Source: Melieria omissa (taxonomy: Eukaryota > Arthropoda > Insecta > Diptera > Ulidiidae). From it: 64,000 nucleotides of DNA. The stretch lies in NCBI GenBank assembly GCA_963971225.1, contig OZ020269.1:29801783-29865782 (forward strand). The letters are read 5' to 3'. This document shows positions 23,501 to 37,106 of the stretch, piece after piece. The notes below the pieces were generated by a model. The model was not told where the DNA came from. It saw nothing but the letters and a program-made list of their open reading frames with translations, and ran no database searches. Within the stretch, counting starts at the first letter, position 1. Each line of letters begins with the position of its first letter. The position numbers were made by a program, and so were the translations under genes.

Positions 23501-24135
23501 TACATATCACAATTTTAATCTAAAGCCATCTTCTATCAGAAAATATTCTAAAGAAGAAGAAGTCTTGCTTTTTAATTAGAAATAAAATGTACTTTTCTTT
23601 GTCCCAAATGTTCTGTTTTCTACAATCACTTCAATTCCAATTTACAATCGTTTTTCCAACGTCAAAATTTTTTTGCAATTACTACATTTTTAATATATAG
23701 TAATGAAGCAACCAGAGATATTTCTTGAACTATCAGCAGATATCCTAAAGAAGAAGAAGTTTCAGAGATACAAAATATTTACTTTTCTTTGTACCAAATA
23801 TTTTACTTTTCTCAAGTCACAAAACATTTTAAATTTACAGCCTATTTTCGTCAAAATATTGCCAAAATATTACTTAAGCTTTTTAATTTTTTTCAATTCA
23901 ATTTCAATTTAAAATTTTTTTTTCTTGAGCTGAATTTTTTTGCAATTACTACGTTTTTAATCTATAGTAATGAAGCAACCAGAGACACTTTTGGAACTAT
24001 CAGCAGATATCCTAAAAAAGGAAAAGTCTTAGAGATAAAAAGTACTTTTCTTTTTCCCAAGTGTTCTGCTTTTTTGCAATTTCACTTTCAAATTACAATC
24101 CATTTTTCTTAAGTCAAAATATTGCCATATTGTTG
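23500..24135. repeat. Three degenerate tandem copies of a roughly 250-bp AT-rich unit
   Basis: The unit carries AATGAAGCAACCAGAGA, then ACTATCAGCAGATATCCTAAA, then a TACTTTTCTTT run and GTCAAAATATTGCC. Clear copies begin near 23700 and 23970, and a partial earlier copy spans about 23515-23665. Copies differ by substitutions and short indels. Non-coding. Confidence 0.7.
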
Positions 24136-27100
24136 TAATAAGTCAAAACAATTTTTCACAAATGTGTAGATATCAGAATGATTGATATTTATGATAATTC
24201 TTGTTGTTCTATTTTATGTTTTCTCTGTGTTCCTGAAACCAATGACCTTCGTTTTCTCATTTGTTTTACTCTCAAGCCAACTTTCATCTGGCAACTCTAA
24301 ACGCAAGTTTATGCACTCGGAAGCTTGAAGGATTTTTCAGATGATATAATTTGTCTCAAATATTTTCTGAGAACATGAACTCTACGAATACACATACGGC
24401 TGGTGTTAGCCAACACATGAACAATTTGGCTAATTAAAACGAACATGTGTTCATAGCCGCTGCAAGTAATTAAACGATATTCAACCAATATACACACACA
24501 CGCACGCACACACGTGATCATCAGCATCTGCACGCCTGACTGACAAATTAATAGCGATGCATGCAGCCAGTTGCCGCCGGCCAGATGCAGCTCCACGCGC
24601 ACTTAAATAAAAATTAATCGAGATAATTTCAATTTAATGCAGTGTTTACGATTTCGATTCCCAAGCAACAACAACAACACTGCGAAGCATAAACAAACAA
24701 AATTGTTAAACGCACAAAAAGGCAATTACGATGATTTTTCATAGCTCTCGGCGGCGGCGTTTGGTTGGTTGTTTGGCCGAAGCGTCGATTTGCAGTTTTG
24801 TTTGGTTGGCTGCTAGCGGCCGCCACTCACACAAAACAAGGCTAAACGCATTCAGACAAATAAACAAACAAAATGTTAATCCATTCACTTTGTCAGCACA
24901 TAAACACACAAACACAAATCTATACAAACATACATAAGTGCTTAGATATGTGAAAATAAAACGGTTGAGAAGCAGTAAATGCGATTCTAAAGCGATCAAA
25001 GATTTTCAAGACTGCAGTGGGACGCTGAAGGTGTTTTGGATTTAAGAAGATTCAAACAGAAATCTTCAAAAGAGAAGAAAAACCTAGAGAACTAAGCTCA
25101 GCTTGAACTTTAAGGTTGACTGACAATTCTGATGTTGTTAACAATAATGTTGTTGTTGCGGTTCTATTCAGTTTTCAATTATCATTTCAGATTACATTAA
25201 GTCGCCTCAGCTTCTTCAAAATCCTAGAAAAAAGATCGTAAATCTAGTCTTCAGATCTTTTCTTAGATTAATCAAGATATTTTATTCCTCACCTTCTGCT
25301 GGCAACAAATTTATATACATTTATGCAGCCAAAGTTCACTATTGCTGCCCTCCGCCGCATGTCAGCGTGCGAACGTGCACAGCGCCACACATACAAACAT
25401 AAACAGCGTCTGACTTTCGTATGGCACCGGCAAACACGCGTTCAAATTTATGCACGTCATTCATTTTAGTTTTTCAATCGCCATTTACAGCATGTCACCA
25501 ACTCAATAAACAAAATAACACCAACAACAGCAAAATTACCATTGCAACCGCTGCGAAAACTGGAAACGCTTAAAATGTATCACCGGTGTTGGACGTTGCA
25601 ATTGTACGCAAAAATACTAAAAAATAAATACAAAAATAGTGCAATATTTTCAGTATTTCTTTGTACTCTTTAGTGTGAGTGAGTGTGTGTTTGTGTGTGT
25701 GTGTTGGAGCGTTTATGCGTTTACATAGCGGCCTATCGAAGCGGCATCAGTTGCAGCACGAATGCGTGCAGGAGGCGGTCACTTTTAGTTGTGCGTTTCA
25801 CTTTTCATTTATTGAACGAATATGTGTGCGTGTGTGTGTGTGTGAAATTGAAATGTGCTTTTGCAATTTGTGCCACACAAATTCATAGGCTTTTTTCAGG
25901 TTTACACCTACCGCTAGTGATTTGTGTGAGCGTGGAATTTAATGGCAATATTTTTAATTCTTGGCCATATAGATTTAAGTATTTTTTTTAGTTTAATGAC
26001 AAATTTTATGTTGCAGGAATTCGCATAAAATTCCACTGCAGTTGTTTTTTTTTACTTATTATAAACGCAAAGTTGTTTCTTTTCCTGTTTTCAGCTGTTG
26101 GCCAGTTTTCGAATGCAAAACCAGCAAGCAAGATGTGGTCATGTGGTCCAGATTTGTATGTAAATTAATTTTACTGCAACAAAAATTTTAATTAAAAAAA
26201 AAGCTGTTTCTGTTTCCTGTAAGTAATATCAAACAGAAATATGAAGTTATTGTTTAATTGATTTAAATAAAAATAAAGTATTGCACATTGTTTTTATATA
26301 TTTTTGCGCCGAAAGTAATAAATAGATTAAAACTTTGTGAATGAAAAGTTAAATTTTTGAATAAATAAAATTCAAAATTAAATGTTAAATTAAAAAAAAC
26401 TAAATTAAAAAAATTAAATTTAAAACATTAAATTTTAGATTAAATTTTAAATAAATTTTATTAAATTTTAAAAATTAAATTAAAACAATTAAATTCAAAA
26501 ATTAAACTTTTTCCTATACAAAAGTTTTCTGTACCATAGAAATATATGAACAATGATAACACAGGTTCACAAGATTTTGAATCAAAGCAGTGGAATGTTG
26601 TTTTTAAGGTATTTTGGTTTTTTTTGGCTCTAATTACGAGGTTTGGGGTTTCGAGATAAATGAATAATAATAATAATAATTGCCATTTATATCCAAAAAT
26701 TTGCAAGAGGATTGCAGTCAGAAACTGTCGTTATCATTTCTGGAACCATTTCACATCTGAGTGACCTGTAATAATCGCTCAACATACTTACCCCAGAAAA
26801 CATAAGAATTCTTCCCAATTCTACCTAAACCTTGTTGATATCTTGATCTCGTCACTTGTGTCGTCGAAGTTTTCAGGGAAAAAGTCTAACTGAGAATGTT
26901 AAAAATTAATTGTTTACGACCTTAGACTCACAGTTAGCAATAATCTTGCTGGGTTAGGTTAGGTGGAAATTGCTGTATAGATCCTATCCCCCCTATCCCC
27001 AGATAAGATTAGGTTAATTTTCCAAACCATTTGGACAATGTTTTGAACCTAAGCAGGTCCTTAACATATATGTAGGATATCTCCGCGAGATTTTGTAGAA

Positions 27101-27804
27101 ACAGTTGTCCTATTGTTTGAAGCCTCAGAAGTGATCATGCGGTACGACTTTTTTCACGCTTTTGCGCACTCACAGCTTCTGCAGAGGTATCTTTGGGTGA
27201 CACCTATGGCGTATGTTCCCTCTGGCGAGTGTACAGCGAAAGTGGATGGAGGTCTCAATACAGGATAGCTGATGTAAGCTTCGTATCATTGAGCCATTGC
27301 GCATGGAGAGAGGTTGTACCAGCTTTCCTGAGTTTACTACGAGAATTGTATGAGTTCAGGCGCAAAGTATAAAAGTGGCCAGTAGTATGTCTACCTCCTT
27401 GTCTGGAAAGATAAAGGCACCGCGGCACCCAGTGAGTGATATGGTGTTGTTAATTATTTTTTTTGTCCTTGTTCACTCCTCTCTGGAGCATAGGGCCTCC
27501 ACAAGACATAATGCATCTGTAGTGTGGGGAGGTTACAGCAAAATGGTTGGGGACCTCGCTAGATCAATTTGGTGCGCTGTTTTTCGCAACTGTCCGCTTC
27601 CCCCTAGAGACATGGCTAATGCACCGTGTAGCTGTAAATTTGTTGTCTTTTTACAGCCGCACAGCGCATAGTTGCGCGTACTATTATATATTGCATGGAA
27701 GTGAGTAAGATAGGAGTTTCTTGGGTTGTGAATCAATAAACTTAGGTATGTCGCAGGGTTTTTAGACAAATTTAGAGAACAGGAAAAATCTGAAAAATTG
27801 GTTG
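24136..27804. other. Intergenic region
   Basis: GC-richer patches at about 24300-24900 and 25300-25900 include short CA/TG runs (24490-24512, 25679-25702, 25830-25844). The stretch 26250-26520 is nearly pure A/T, with repeated TTAAATTTTA. The stretch 26940-27700 has repeat-like character, with GGTTAGGTTAGGTGG at 26951-26965, but no recognisable protein. No gene recognised. Confidence 0.35.
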
Positions 27805-27895
27805 GAAAAGTGCGGGGACCGTGCAGGCATTTGAACCCATGACCTCTGGGATGACAACTAGGTGTTGTTTATACCTCAATCCATAGCGCAGATAT
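27805..27895 (-). mobile_element. tRNA-like (SINE-type) sequence
   Basis: On the minus strand a B-box-like GGGTTCAAATGCC lies about 45 bp after an A-box-like TATGGATTGAGGT, the spacing of a tRNA-type internal promoter. Pairing of the stems is poor. It is probably a decayed SINE head. I saw no second copy in the window. Confidence 0.4.
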
Positions 27896-30800
27896 TCTAA
27901 ACTTGCTTTCTTCTGTCAGGGATAGGCTTTCGGTTCAAAATTGCTGCGTGAATGGTGATCATCTGCCTGATAAATACTACAGCGGTCCAGGAGCCGGAAT
28001 AAGATTTCAATCCCCAGTTCCGGTAAAAGGACAGACAATTATGTGAATTTTATGGTCGCAGTAATCGATAGTAATAAGCAAAATGTAAGATTTTTTGTGA
28101 GAAAACTATAAGATATAGTAAAAACACCTTTTTTTTTTAAGTATTGTTTGGTATAGCACGCTGACGGTTTTATGGCTTCTCTGATCTGATTGAAGGCCCA
28201 TGATCAACAAGTTTTTGTTTTAAAATGTGGAAAACATCGATAGCGACAAGATCGCAGATTACAGACTATTAACGCATAAATCCATCAGTTTGTGAAAACC
28301 AAATTCAATGAAAAAGACATTTCTTGTTTCGAAGTAGTTCATTGACTGCAAAGAGTTTGTGACTTAAAACGGCTCGTTTATTGGCTGTTGGCCTATGCCA
28401 AGTCTGTGATTTAGCTAATTACAAATATTTTACGAACTTTAAGACCACATGAAGCAAGCTACAGCAAAAAGTTGTGCAAACCTCGAACCAAAAAATGCAG
28501 TATGCAAGGAACAGACGTGGTGGCTATTTAGTCAATCGTAAGTAATATTTCAATATTTACAGACTTATATTAAACTGTGTTAATTATTAATTAATCATTG
28601 TAAAACTTTGAAATAAGAAACATTTTTAGAAACATTTATTCGTATTCGTCTAGTTTTCTTTAGTTCTCAGACTCTTAAACATAAACTCTTTTCTCTTTTA
28701 CTATTAACTAGTCAAAAATTTTGTCTTTTTTACTTAAAAAAAAAATTAATTCAATCCAAACCAAATAATATATAAATATGATGTATTGGTTACCTATAAT
28801 GAAAAATACCTTTAAGAAAAAGCTATTAATTAATCATCAAACTGATTTCTTATAATAGACTAAATTTTAAAAGCTAACAAAACAGCAAACAAACAAGTGT
28901 TTATTACTTTAAATATCAACTTTTAAAATGAACAATAAAGCTGCAACGCAAAAGTGCGAAGCGGACATAATGAGAAAAGAGTCAAATATATCTGTGGAAT
29001 TTTGACAAAAGCACTTAAGTCGACTTAAGTCAAATTCCCAATTTGTTTAATCATAAAGAAACGAAAGAAAAGAAAGAAAAGACGCTTCTATTGGTGTAAT
29101 CGGTTTCTTTCTATGACAGTTAGTTACAGAGATATGACGTGTATAATTTCAACTTTTCTCGAGTTTTGTATGAGATTTGGTCTGCACCTCATCAGTTTTT
29201 TCGCTCTCTTGAACATTTTGAAAATTAGACTTAGGTTGTTTTGTCAAAATACCACAGATATGTATATAGATATATAAATATATGAGATATTTGTCATGGG
29301 TTTGGCTGAAGAGCCAAACAGATTGTAACCACATTTTAACATATTTGCTGCGGTCACGGTTCGTTATGGGATATTAAGCAAATAACTAAGAATTGTCTGA
29401 AACATGGGGTTTTATTAATTAAAAAATTTCAACCAACTTGAACATTTTCATATTTTTATGAATCTATAGTTCACTTGAATTGTGTGTAGAAATCACAAAT
29501 TGTCTATGAACTTCTAACCAGCTCAAAACAAGTATCTGCAGCTACTGATATATGAGAAAACAAGCCCGCATGACATTCTTCATCTTCAAAACAGCTCTGC
29601 ATGATCACAAAGTTATCTTCTTTGGCTTTGCAGTTCAAATTTCAATTGTTTTGCCGCTCACCGAAAACTATGTTCAAAGGTTCAGTGACCAGTTTTTATT
29701 GACTGCAGCCAAATGTTTAAGTTCAAGGCGTATGTGCCGCATGCAGCGCCACCACTAACATTTGGTATATCACAAAAATTGTTTTCAACATCACTTCACT
29801 GCATCGATAGCTCCATTAAGTTTGTGTTAAACTTCTCAGCTTCAATTTTTTGGGGCGATTGTCATTTCATCAATTGGCTTAAAAAGCATAAGTTGACGTT
29901 TTGCATACTTGAGCCACGTTAAGTAAACAACAATACATCCGCATTAGCATTCTACAGTTGTACAACACCTGAGTGTTGTGCCGAGTGTGCTGGAAGTGGT
30001 TTTATAAAAAGTGAACGCAATTCAAATGCAAAAAACCCAAACACAATTAAATGATTGCAAACGGGAAAAAATAACAAGACAGCAGCAGGTATCATTTGAA
30101 TTCGGATTAAGAGCTTTAAATACATATGTACATACCAACCAATACAAATACAATATATACAATACAAACAACAACCACACCAACAAGTGCACTTCACAAA
30201 CAAGTGAAACAGCATTTCATGTCTTTTGAAAACCCAAAAAGGTTCAACGACTTGAGATGAAACGACGAAATCACTTCAGGCATCGTGTAACACGCTGACC
30301 TTCAGGCACTGTCACACCTTTGTGTACAAAGATTTGCTCGATTTTTTTATATAAACTTTTTATTGGATATTACTTTTGGTTCAGATTAAATCGGAGCACA
30401 CGACTTGAAGGCGGCATGAGTCAAAAATGGCCCGCAGCACAAATCAACAATGAGCTAAATTCTTGAAAAATGAAAGTTCCATATATGTATATATGGAAGT
30501 AGTCATGTGTGCATGATTTTGCAATGCAACTCCGGAAGTAAGCACACGCACACACACATAAACATTGAAATATTGCTTCTTAAAATTGCGTTATTCTTCG
30601 CGCGCTGCTGCTTTTGTTCGCTCAATTAACAAATTAAACGTTTATAGTAAATATTTGGTGTTGTTTTTAATAGCCTTAAATCAATTTATTATAGCCACCC
30701 ACTTTTTTTAAAGCAAACGCATATCTTCTGGACGCTGTGTAGGCACACTTTATGTGATACACTGCTCGCCATATCCGCTGACGCTGTCCATAAAATATGG

Positions 30801-33800
30801 CAACATAAAGTAGCACAGAGTAAATATTGTAAATCAGGCATTAAGTAACTTAGTTAATGTGTAATTGAGGAAGTGAATACGCTTTGTAAATATTGCTATA
30901 ATAAAGGCAAAAATGCTGCCCAACTCGATGCAGGATGGGCCAAAAAACAACATTACAAGCTGCACAAAGTGCTATGTGCGTCATTGGTCTAAAAGCACAT
31001 TCAAAGTATGCTTACAAAAATGATATAATAATATTTTTTTAATACGTAATTGTTGTTGTTTCAATAGCATAAACAAAAAATACTTAAATTCAAAATTAAT
31101 AATTTCTGAAACAAAATAAACTAAGTTTTGTTGATGTCCCATTTTCATTATTTGACTAAGTATATTTGTAGTTTTTAGATAAAAATTAAATTTCGTAAAA
31201 ATTTTTGTCTTAAGAATTTAAACTAATTCTCTCCTAATTCTCCTAATTGCATGGAAACGCTTTTGATAATTTTTTTACTACGAACCAGTCTGGCACTGGA
31301 AACAAGCTAAACGCAGTGAGTGGGCTTGGGCGGATCCTGGATCTGACCCCGGTCAGTGTAATTGAGACTTTGATGTCTCAAATGGCTGAATGGTCAGATG
31401 GCTCAAAAATCCTTCGCTTATTGCAGTACCTTCCAAATTCCTTGCACTCTCTATTCACATTTCTTCCGTTTTTTTGATTCCCCAATAAATGTCAAAGCGA
31501 AAGCCGAAATCTTTTAAATAGAACCGAATACTATTCGCAACCTTCGTTTATAAGAATTTGTACTAACTTAAGAACTAGGACATCTTTTTCACTGAGTTGA
31601 TCCTTATATGTATCACTGGAAATTCAGGCAGTGATTAAGTGAACGCAACTATCGACACTGAGCTCTAAATTAGCTCTGGAATGACTTCAAATAATTTAAA
31701 AAATCTGCCCATGTAAACAGAGTTACTCCATTTTTGGGTTACACGATATGTTGGGACAAAGCAGAATGAAGTAAGACCCCAACTAGCTAAGAGAAGGTCA
31801 AAAATGGAATTCGAATGATCCAAGCCTACATTTAAACAATTCAGGGGGACGAAGATTTAATCAAGAATTAAATTAAACAATTAATGAACGCAAGACACCA
31901 CGGTTGATGAATTGTAACTACCAACTAAAAACAATCTTTTTGTGTCTCAAAGACGCTATAAGGCAGTGAAGCTAAAAAGATTTTTAGTTTAAATTGGAAA
32001 ACTCTCCGATGGTTGATTGCATTAATTAGGAAGTTTGAACTTAGAAAGAAGCCTTAGCCTTGCTGAAAAATTACTTGCCACCTATACTGAAAGGAGGACG
32101 AAGCCGCTGTAGACAGACAGTAGAAGATGTCGCATAGTGGGACAACGAGAAGAAAATAATGGTTTATGGATACAAAATAGGAGGAAGGAAGACAATTATG
32201 GCCAACTTTTGGATATCTCAACACGAACATTAAAAGCTGGTTTAGCCTATAAACATGTGGCTTCAAGATTTCAACTTTCTGCGACAAAAACAAGAATCAA
32301 TTTAAATTAACTGTCAAAGGTCAACACGAACAGACCAACCAAAAGTGATGCATTGAGTGGTCTGCTTCGGCCAATCCCCCAAGTGGAGAACAAAAGGCGT
32401 CTTAGCCTATGGACATGTGGCTTGAAGATTTCAGCCTCCTGTGACAAAAACAAAAAATTAATTTAAATAAAGTGTATAAATAAGTGTGTAAATTATCACT
32501 AAATTACTCAAAGTTTATTAAACTAAATGAAATCAATATTCGAAATACTATGCTTTGAGTTCCTTTTTCGATGTAACTTTCGAAAAGTTACTTTCGGAAA
32601 ATAAAACTTATAGTTTAAAATAACAATTTTGACAAAAACAAAATAAAAATGTGTTAACGTAAAAAAATACAGAACTTATTTATTTTTGAAATGTTAAATA
32701 AGTGAAATAAATAAATTAATTAATCAAATGTTTCTTTCTCTTTGTTTAGTCATTTTTGACGCAATTTTTATTGGGACAACAAAATTTATGCGCAATAGTT
32801 AACATTTTTATTTGAAGCTATCAAGATGAAGCTATCATTCAATGGTAATGGGAAATATGCCAGAAACCTATTCTCAGAAGTTCTAAATTTTCTAAATCGC
32901 TCTCGAAAAACCCAGCAATCAAAAAACACAATAAATTAATAATAGTTATATCTTTAAAACATATCTCAACGACAAAATCACTTAAATCACTTCATTGTAA
33001 GCACTTTTTTCAACTAAAACTCGCAAAAATAACCCATAAACAACTTGCTACAATAACTTAATTGAGTTATGCACTTATTGTAGTTTATTAGCTGCAAATC
33101 TGTTTACACAAATACACAAATTCGTCTGTAGTTCGTCAAGTTCAAGTTTCGTGCAGCTTCTCCAAATATTCTGTAATGATTTCAGCTGCCGTTTAGTAGC
33201 CATTTTCATGCCAAAAATAGGTCAATACTAACCTAATCGCATGCAGTCAAGACGTCAACTGGACGGGCAGCACAAAACCCATCACAACCAATGCAACTAT
33301 TAAGCACAAAAAATTCCGCTGCCGACACGTACAAAGTGTAAACATGAAACTTGTGAAATGAAAAATCACACAATGTGCGGCCAAGTGCCGCCAACGATGG
33401 GTGTTTCGAGTGGAAATGAGTAACGAGCGCATTCTGGTCTTATCGGAAGCGCACAATTCACTTTTGAATTGCATTTGCAGCAATGCAAATTAAACAAATC
33501 AATAGTACAAAACAGTAAATATCGACATCGAGCACTGCCGACACATTGGCTATTGTTGACTAATTGCAAAAAGAAGAAATCCCGCACAATTTTATGCGAT
33601 GAAACATTGACCTTACATTGACTAATAGCAACAACAACAAGGAAAAACCTATTTGTGACGTGAGCCACTGTTCCACTTGTTTTCATGTGTGAGTTTATGT
33701 TTTTTAGAATTGGCGCATTGCAATATCACAACAACGATTTTCACAATTCGTATTTTTCAGGCAGAACTTTTATTTACTCACACGCACGCACACACACACA

Positions 33801-33949
33801 CATACACTCATTCACCAATCACTTTTCGTATTTTAATTTTTATTTATATATATTTTTTCCAAAAGCCAGCACACGTAATTACGCAAACAATACACTGACA
33901 CGGCCAGAACAACGAATTTTAATAATGAAATTTTGCACCGCTCGAGCAT
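27896..33949. other. Intergenic, mostly AT-rich DNA
   Basis: No gene recognised on either strand. There is a palindromic CCATATATGTATATATGG at about 30480-30497, a GC-richer patch near 30590-30800 and a (CA)n run at 33783-33803. Hydrophobic minus-strand frames near 29952-30215 and 33247-33686 derive from CA-rich or A-rich plus-strand sequence and lack family features. Confidence 0.35.
32243..32470. repeat. Two direct copies of a roughly 70-bp segment, 160 bp apart
   Basis: AGCCTATAAACATGTGGCTT at 32244 recurs with a few changes at 32404, each followed by AAGATTTCA, TGACAAAAACAA or CGACAAAAACAA, and AATTTAAA. This looks like an old tandem duplication in non-coding DNA. Confidence 0.65.
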
Positions 33950-34445
33950 TTAGCCGAGACGCCAGCAGTCGTCAGTACGTTTCAACCGTTTGCGCGCGTT
34001 GCATGCATCGCGCCAAGTGAACCAATGGACCAGCAGTAAGTAAGTGAGCGCGGTGCGTCGCGCAACGAATTGACCCGCTGGCGCGCATGCGCGACCGGGC
34101 ACGCGCTCGTCGATTGGCTGGCCGGCTCCTGGCGGTCTCAGCCGGCCAACAATCGTACGGTCCGCAGATCGATCGGTTGTTCGCAGCTGCATTGTGGAAC
34201 GCAAGAAGTTGCAGCTCGCCTTCAACTGCTGATTCAACTCACTTTCCATTGGCGTTCAATTCAGCTGCGCGTTGAACACGTTTGGAAGTGAGTGTGACAG
34301 CGGTTTTGGTGGAACCGCGAGCGCTGCGTACGTGAGTGTGGCGGAATTGCGATTTCGTTTTCACTTTCAGTTTGCGTTCGTGCGCTGCTGAATTCGCGTG
34401 GATTTGAATTCGATTCAAAGTGCAACGGGAACAACGCCACAACAG
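33950..34445 (+). promoter_or_regulatory. Nox: Candidate promoter and 5' UTR exon of Nox
   Basis: This is an abrupt GC-rich island in AT-rich DNA, 2.7 kb upstream of the Nox start codon on the same strand. It contains initiator-like TCAGT motifs (33973) and three consensus-like splice donors: GTAAGT at 34036, GTGAGT at 34288 and GTGAGT at 34332. It lacks a long meaningful open frame. The layout fits a non-coding first exon spliced over the AT-rich (TAAAA)n region to the exon with the ATG. This is inference; a transcript is needed to confirm it. Confidence 0.4.
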
Positions 34446-35545
34446 GTTTGGCTCATCCTGCACCCAGCGACGGATTTAACGCATGGATTACATATTCAAT
34501 GGGGCAGAGTGTAGTGTTGTTGGTGCATAAATGGATTGAAAAAAATTTTAATATATTTTGCTGCAAAAAGTTATTGAAAAATGTATTAAAAGAATGTCAT
34601 TTTATAAAAGAAAACAAGTGAAGTCAGCTATAAATTGCAAAAGAAATGTCAAATGGCTAATTTTTAATTCAAGGTCATGTGAATTTTTTCATTTGTGATG
34701 GCTAAAAATTAAAAAAAAATCGTATTATTACAAAAAAATCAAATAAAAGTGAAAATTTAAGCCAATTATTTACATTTCTCTTAACAATCGACTTAAAATT
34801 TAAGCTGCAAATATGAATAATTGAAAAAGTTGATTTTTTTTATTTTGGTCTGACCCTGTTTTGAAGAAATCATACATAGGTGTACAAAACGTATGTATGT
34901 GGCATGTGCCAACACTGTGTGCGGATTAAAATATGAGAATGTGATGAGTGCATGTGTAAATATGTACATATGTATATAAATGCATAAGTCCAGATATAAA
35001 TATGTAATGTGTTTTTGAATTTTTTAATTATAGTTATTATTGAATTATAAGTGTGATTTGCAAATATCAGTAAAAAATTTAAACGGAATGTTTCGAATAA
35101 AAATCATACAAACTAATAAAAATTATAAAGCGAAATTGTTAAATAATAAGAAACAAATATTAACCAATAATGCCGCAAGGAAATAAAAAAAAACAAAACG
35201 GGAAATTTAAAAATTAACGTTAAGTTTATCTTCAGTTGAAATTAAAAAATGAAAACAATTTAAAATAACATAAGCCAAAGTGAGCTGCAAAAAAAAATTG
35301 TACTGAATCGAAAAAATATACACTTAAAAATATAAGGTGCATAGAATAATCTACTCTGTGCTAAATGAAGTCTTAAATTTTATGCCAAAATGACGTATTA
35401 CTTTTTACTACGTCTTAAATAAAATAAAAAAGGTTTACAATTAATTCAAAAGATTTCGAAAAATATGCTAAATCAAAATAAAAAACTAAAATTAAACAAA
35501 AAAAAATAACCAAATTAATCAAATCAAATTAAATTAAAAAAATAG

Positions 35546-36352
35546 TAAAATAAAATAAAATAAAATAAAATAAAATAAAATAAAATAAAATAAAATAAAA
35601 TAAAATAAAGTAAAATAAAATAAAATAAAATAAAATAAAATAAAATAAAATAAAATAAAATAAAATAAAATAAAATAAAATAAAATAAAATAAAATAAAA
35701 TAAAACAAAATAAAATAAAATAAAATAAAATACATAAAATTTAATAAAAATTAAACAAATAAAATAAAATAAAATAAAATAAAACAAATAAAATAAAATA
35801 AAATAAAATAAAATAAAAAAAATTAAATTAAATTAAATTAAAATGAGTCAAAAAAAAATTTAAACAAAATTATGCTAAATCAAAATGAAAAACTAAAATT
35901 AAACAAAAAAATAACTAATTTAATCAAATAAAATAAAATAAAACAAAAAAATAGTAAAATAAATTAAAATAAAATTAAATAAAACAAAATAAAATAAAAT
36001 AAAATAAAATAAAATAAAATAAAATAAATAAAATTTAATAAGAATTAAATAAATAAAATAAAATAAAATAAAAAAAGGTAAAATAAATTAGATTAAAATA
36101 AAATAAAATAAAATAAAATAAAATAAAATAAAATAAAATAAAATAAAATAAAATAAAATAAAATAAAATAAAATAAAATAATATAATATAAAATAAAATT
36201 AAATTAAATTAAAATAAGTAAAAAAAAATTAAATAAATTAAATAAAAAAAACAAATAAAATTAATAAAAAATAAAACAAAATAAAATAAACAAAAAAAAC
36301 TAAAAAAAATAAAATAAAATAAAATAAAATAAAATAAAATAAAATAAAATAG
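35546..36352. repeat. (TAAAA)n pentanucleotide arrays
   Basis: Long runs of TAAAA units fill 35546-35740, 35759-35817, 35928-36030, 36055-36180 and 36305-36350. They are separated by A-rich variants such as ATTAAATTAAA. Apparent open frames across them (FYFIL repeats on the minus strand) are artefacts of the repeat. The array probably lies in the first, non-coding intron of Nox. Confidence 0.93.
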
Positions 36353-37106
36353 AAAGAGTGAGTTAAAATTCTGTATTTGTGTTTACATAAACCTACTAAA
36401 CCAACCTAAACTATTCTCATATCGTTGGTTTCAAAAGTCACGTACAATGCAGTGGACGCAGGCACAAAGAATAAAAAATTAAACAAAAACAATTGAACAT
36501 TTTACAATTTGCAATTTAAATAAAACCAAAACTGTATGTGAACAATAAAAACAAAAAGTATACAACCTAATATATTATTAAAAAATATTTAAAAATAAAT
36601 ATGACAGAAAAACATTTTGAATTAATTAAAAATAATACAATTCAATGTATATTATTTAATTAAAATTGAACACTGCAAATTTTATTAAAATGGTGAAATA
36701 ATGAGTTCTTTAGAATTATTAAAAAGAAAGTAAATTATTTTGAATTAAAATTCAAATCTTGACTAACAATGTATTCTCTTGAAATCCTTACTGCGTTTTT
36801 AATATCCCTGCAAACAAAAGATACTAAAGTATTATTCAAAACATGTTCTTGAATAATAAACATTCAATCTTCAGATACCAAATGCATGTATTTTCAACGC
36901 CATTATTTACAAATTAAATTATTATTATTTACAATTAAAAAGAATTAAAAACAATTCTACCAGTTTGACCACCAAAAACCTGTAAATCCCTGTAAATAAA
37001 TAAAAAAAAGTGCCTACCCATAAAACATGTTTCTTTGAAATACTCAATTATTTAAAAACGCAATAAGTGATTAACCGACAAGTGCCAACACAACAGCAGC
37101 GTTGAA

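Noticed and set aside
29952..30215. Hydrophobic minus-strand frame as a membrane protein or missing receptor exon
   Set aside because: The hydrophobicity comes from CA/AAT-rich plus-strand DNA; no receptor motif and no splice phase match to the gustatory receptor exons.
35524..35787. FYFIL-repeat open frame on the minus strand
   Set aside because: Pure translation of the (TAAAA)n microsatellite.
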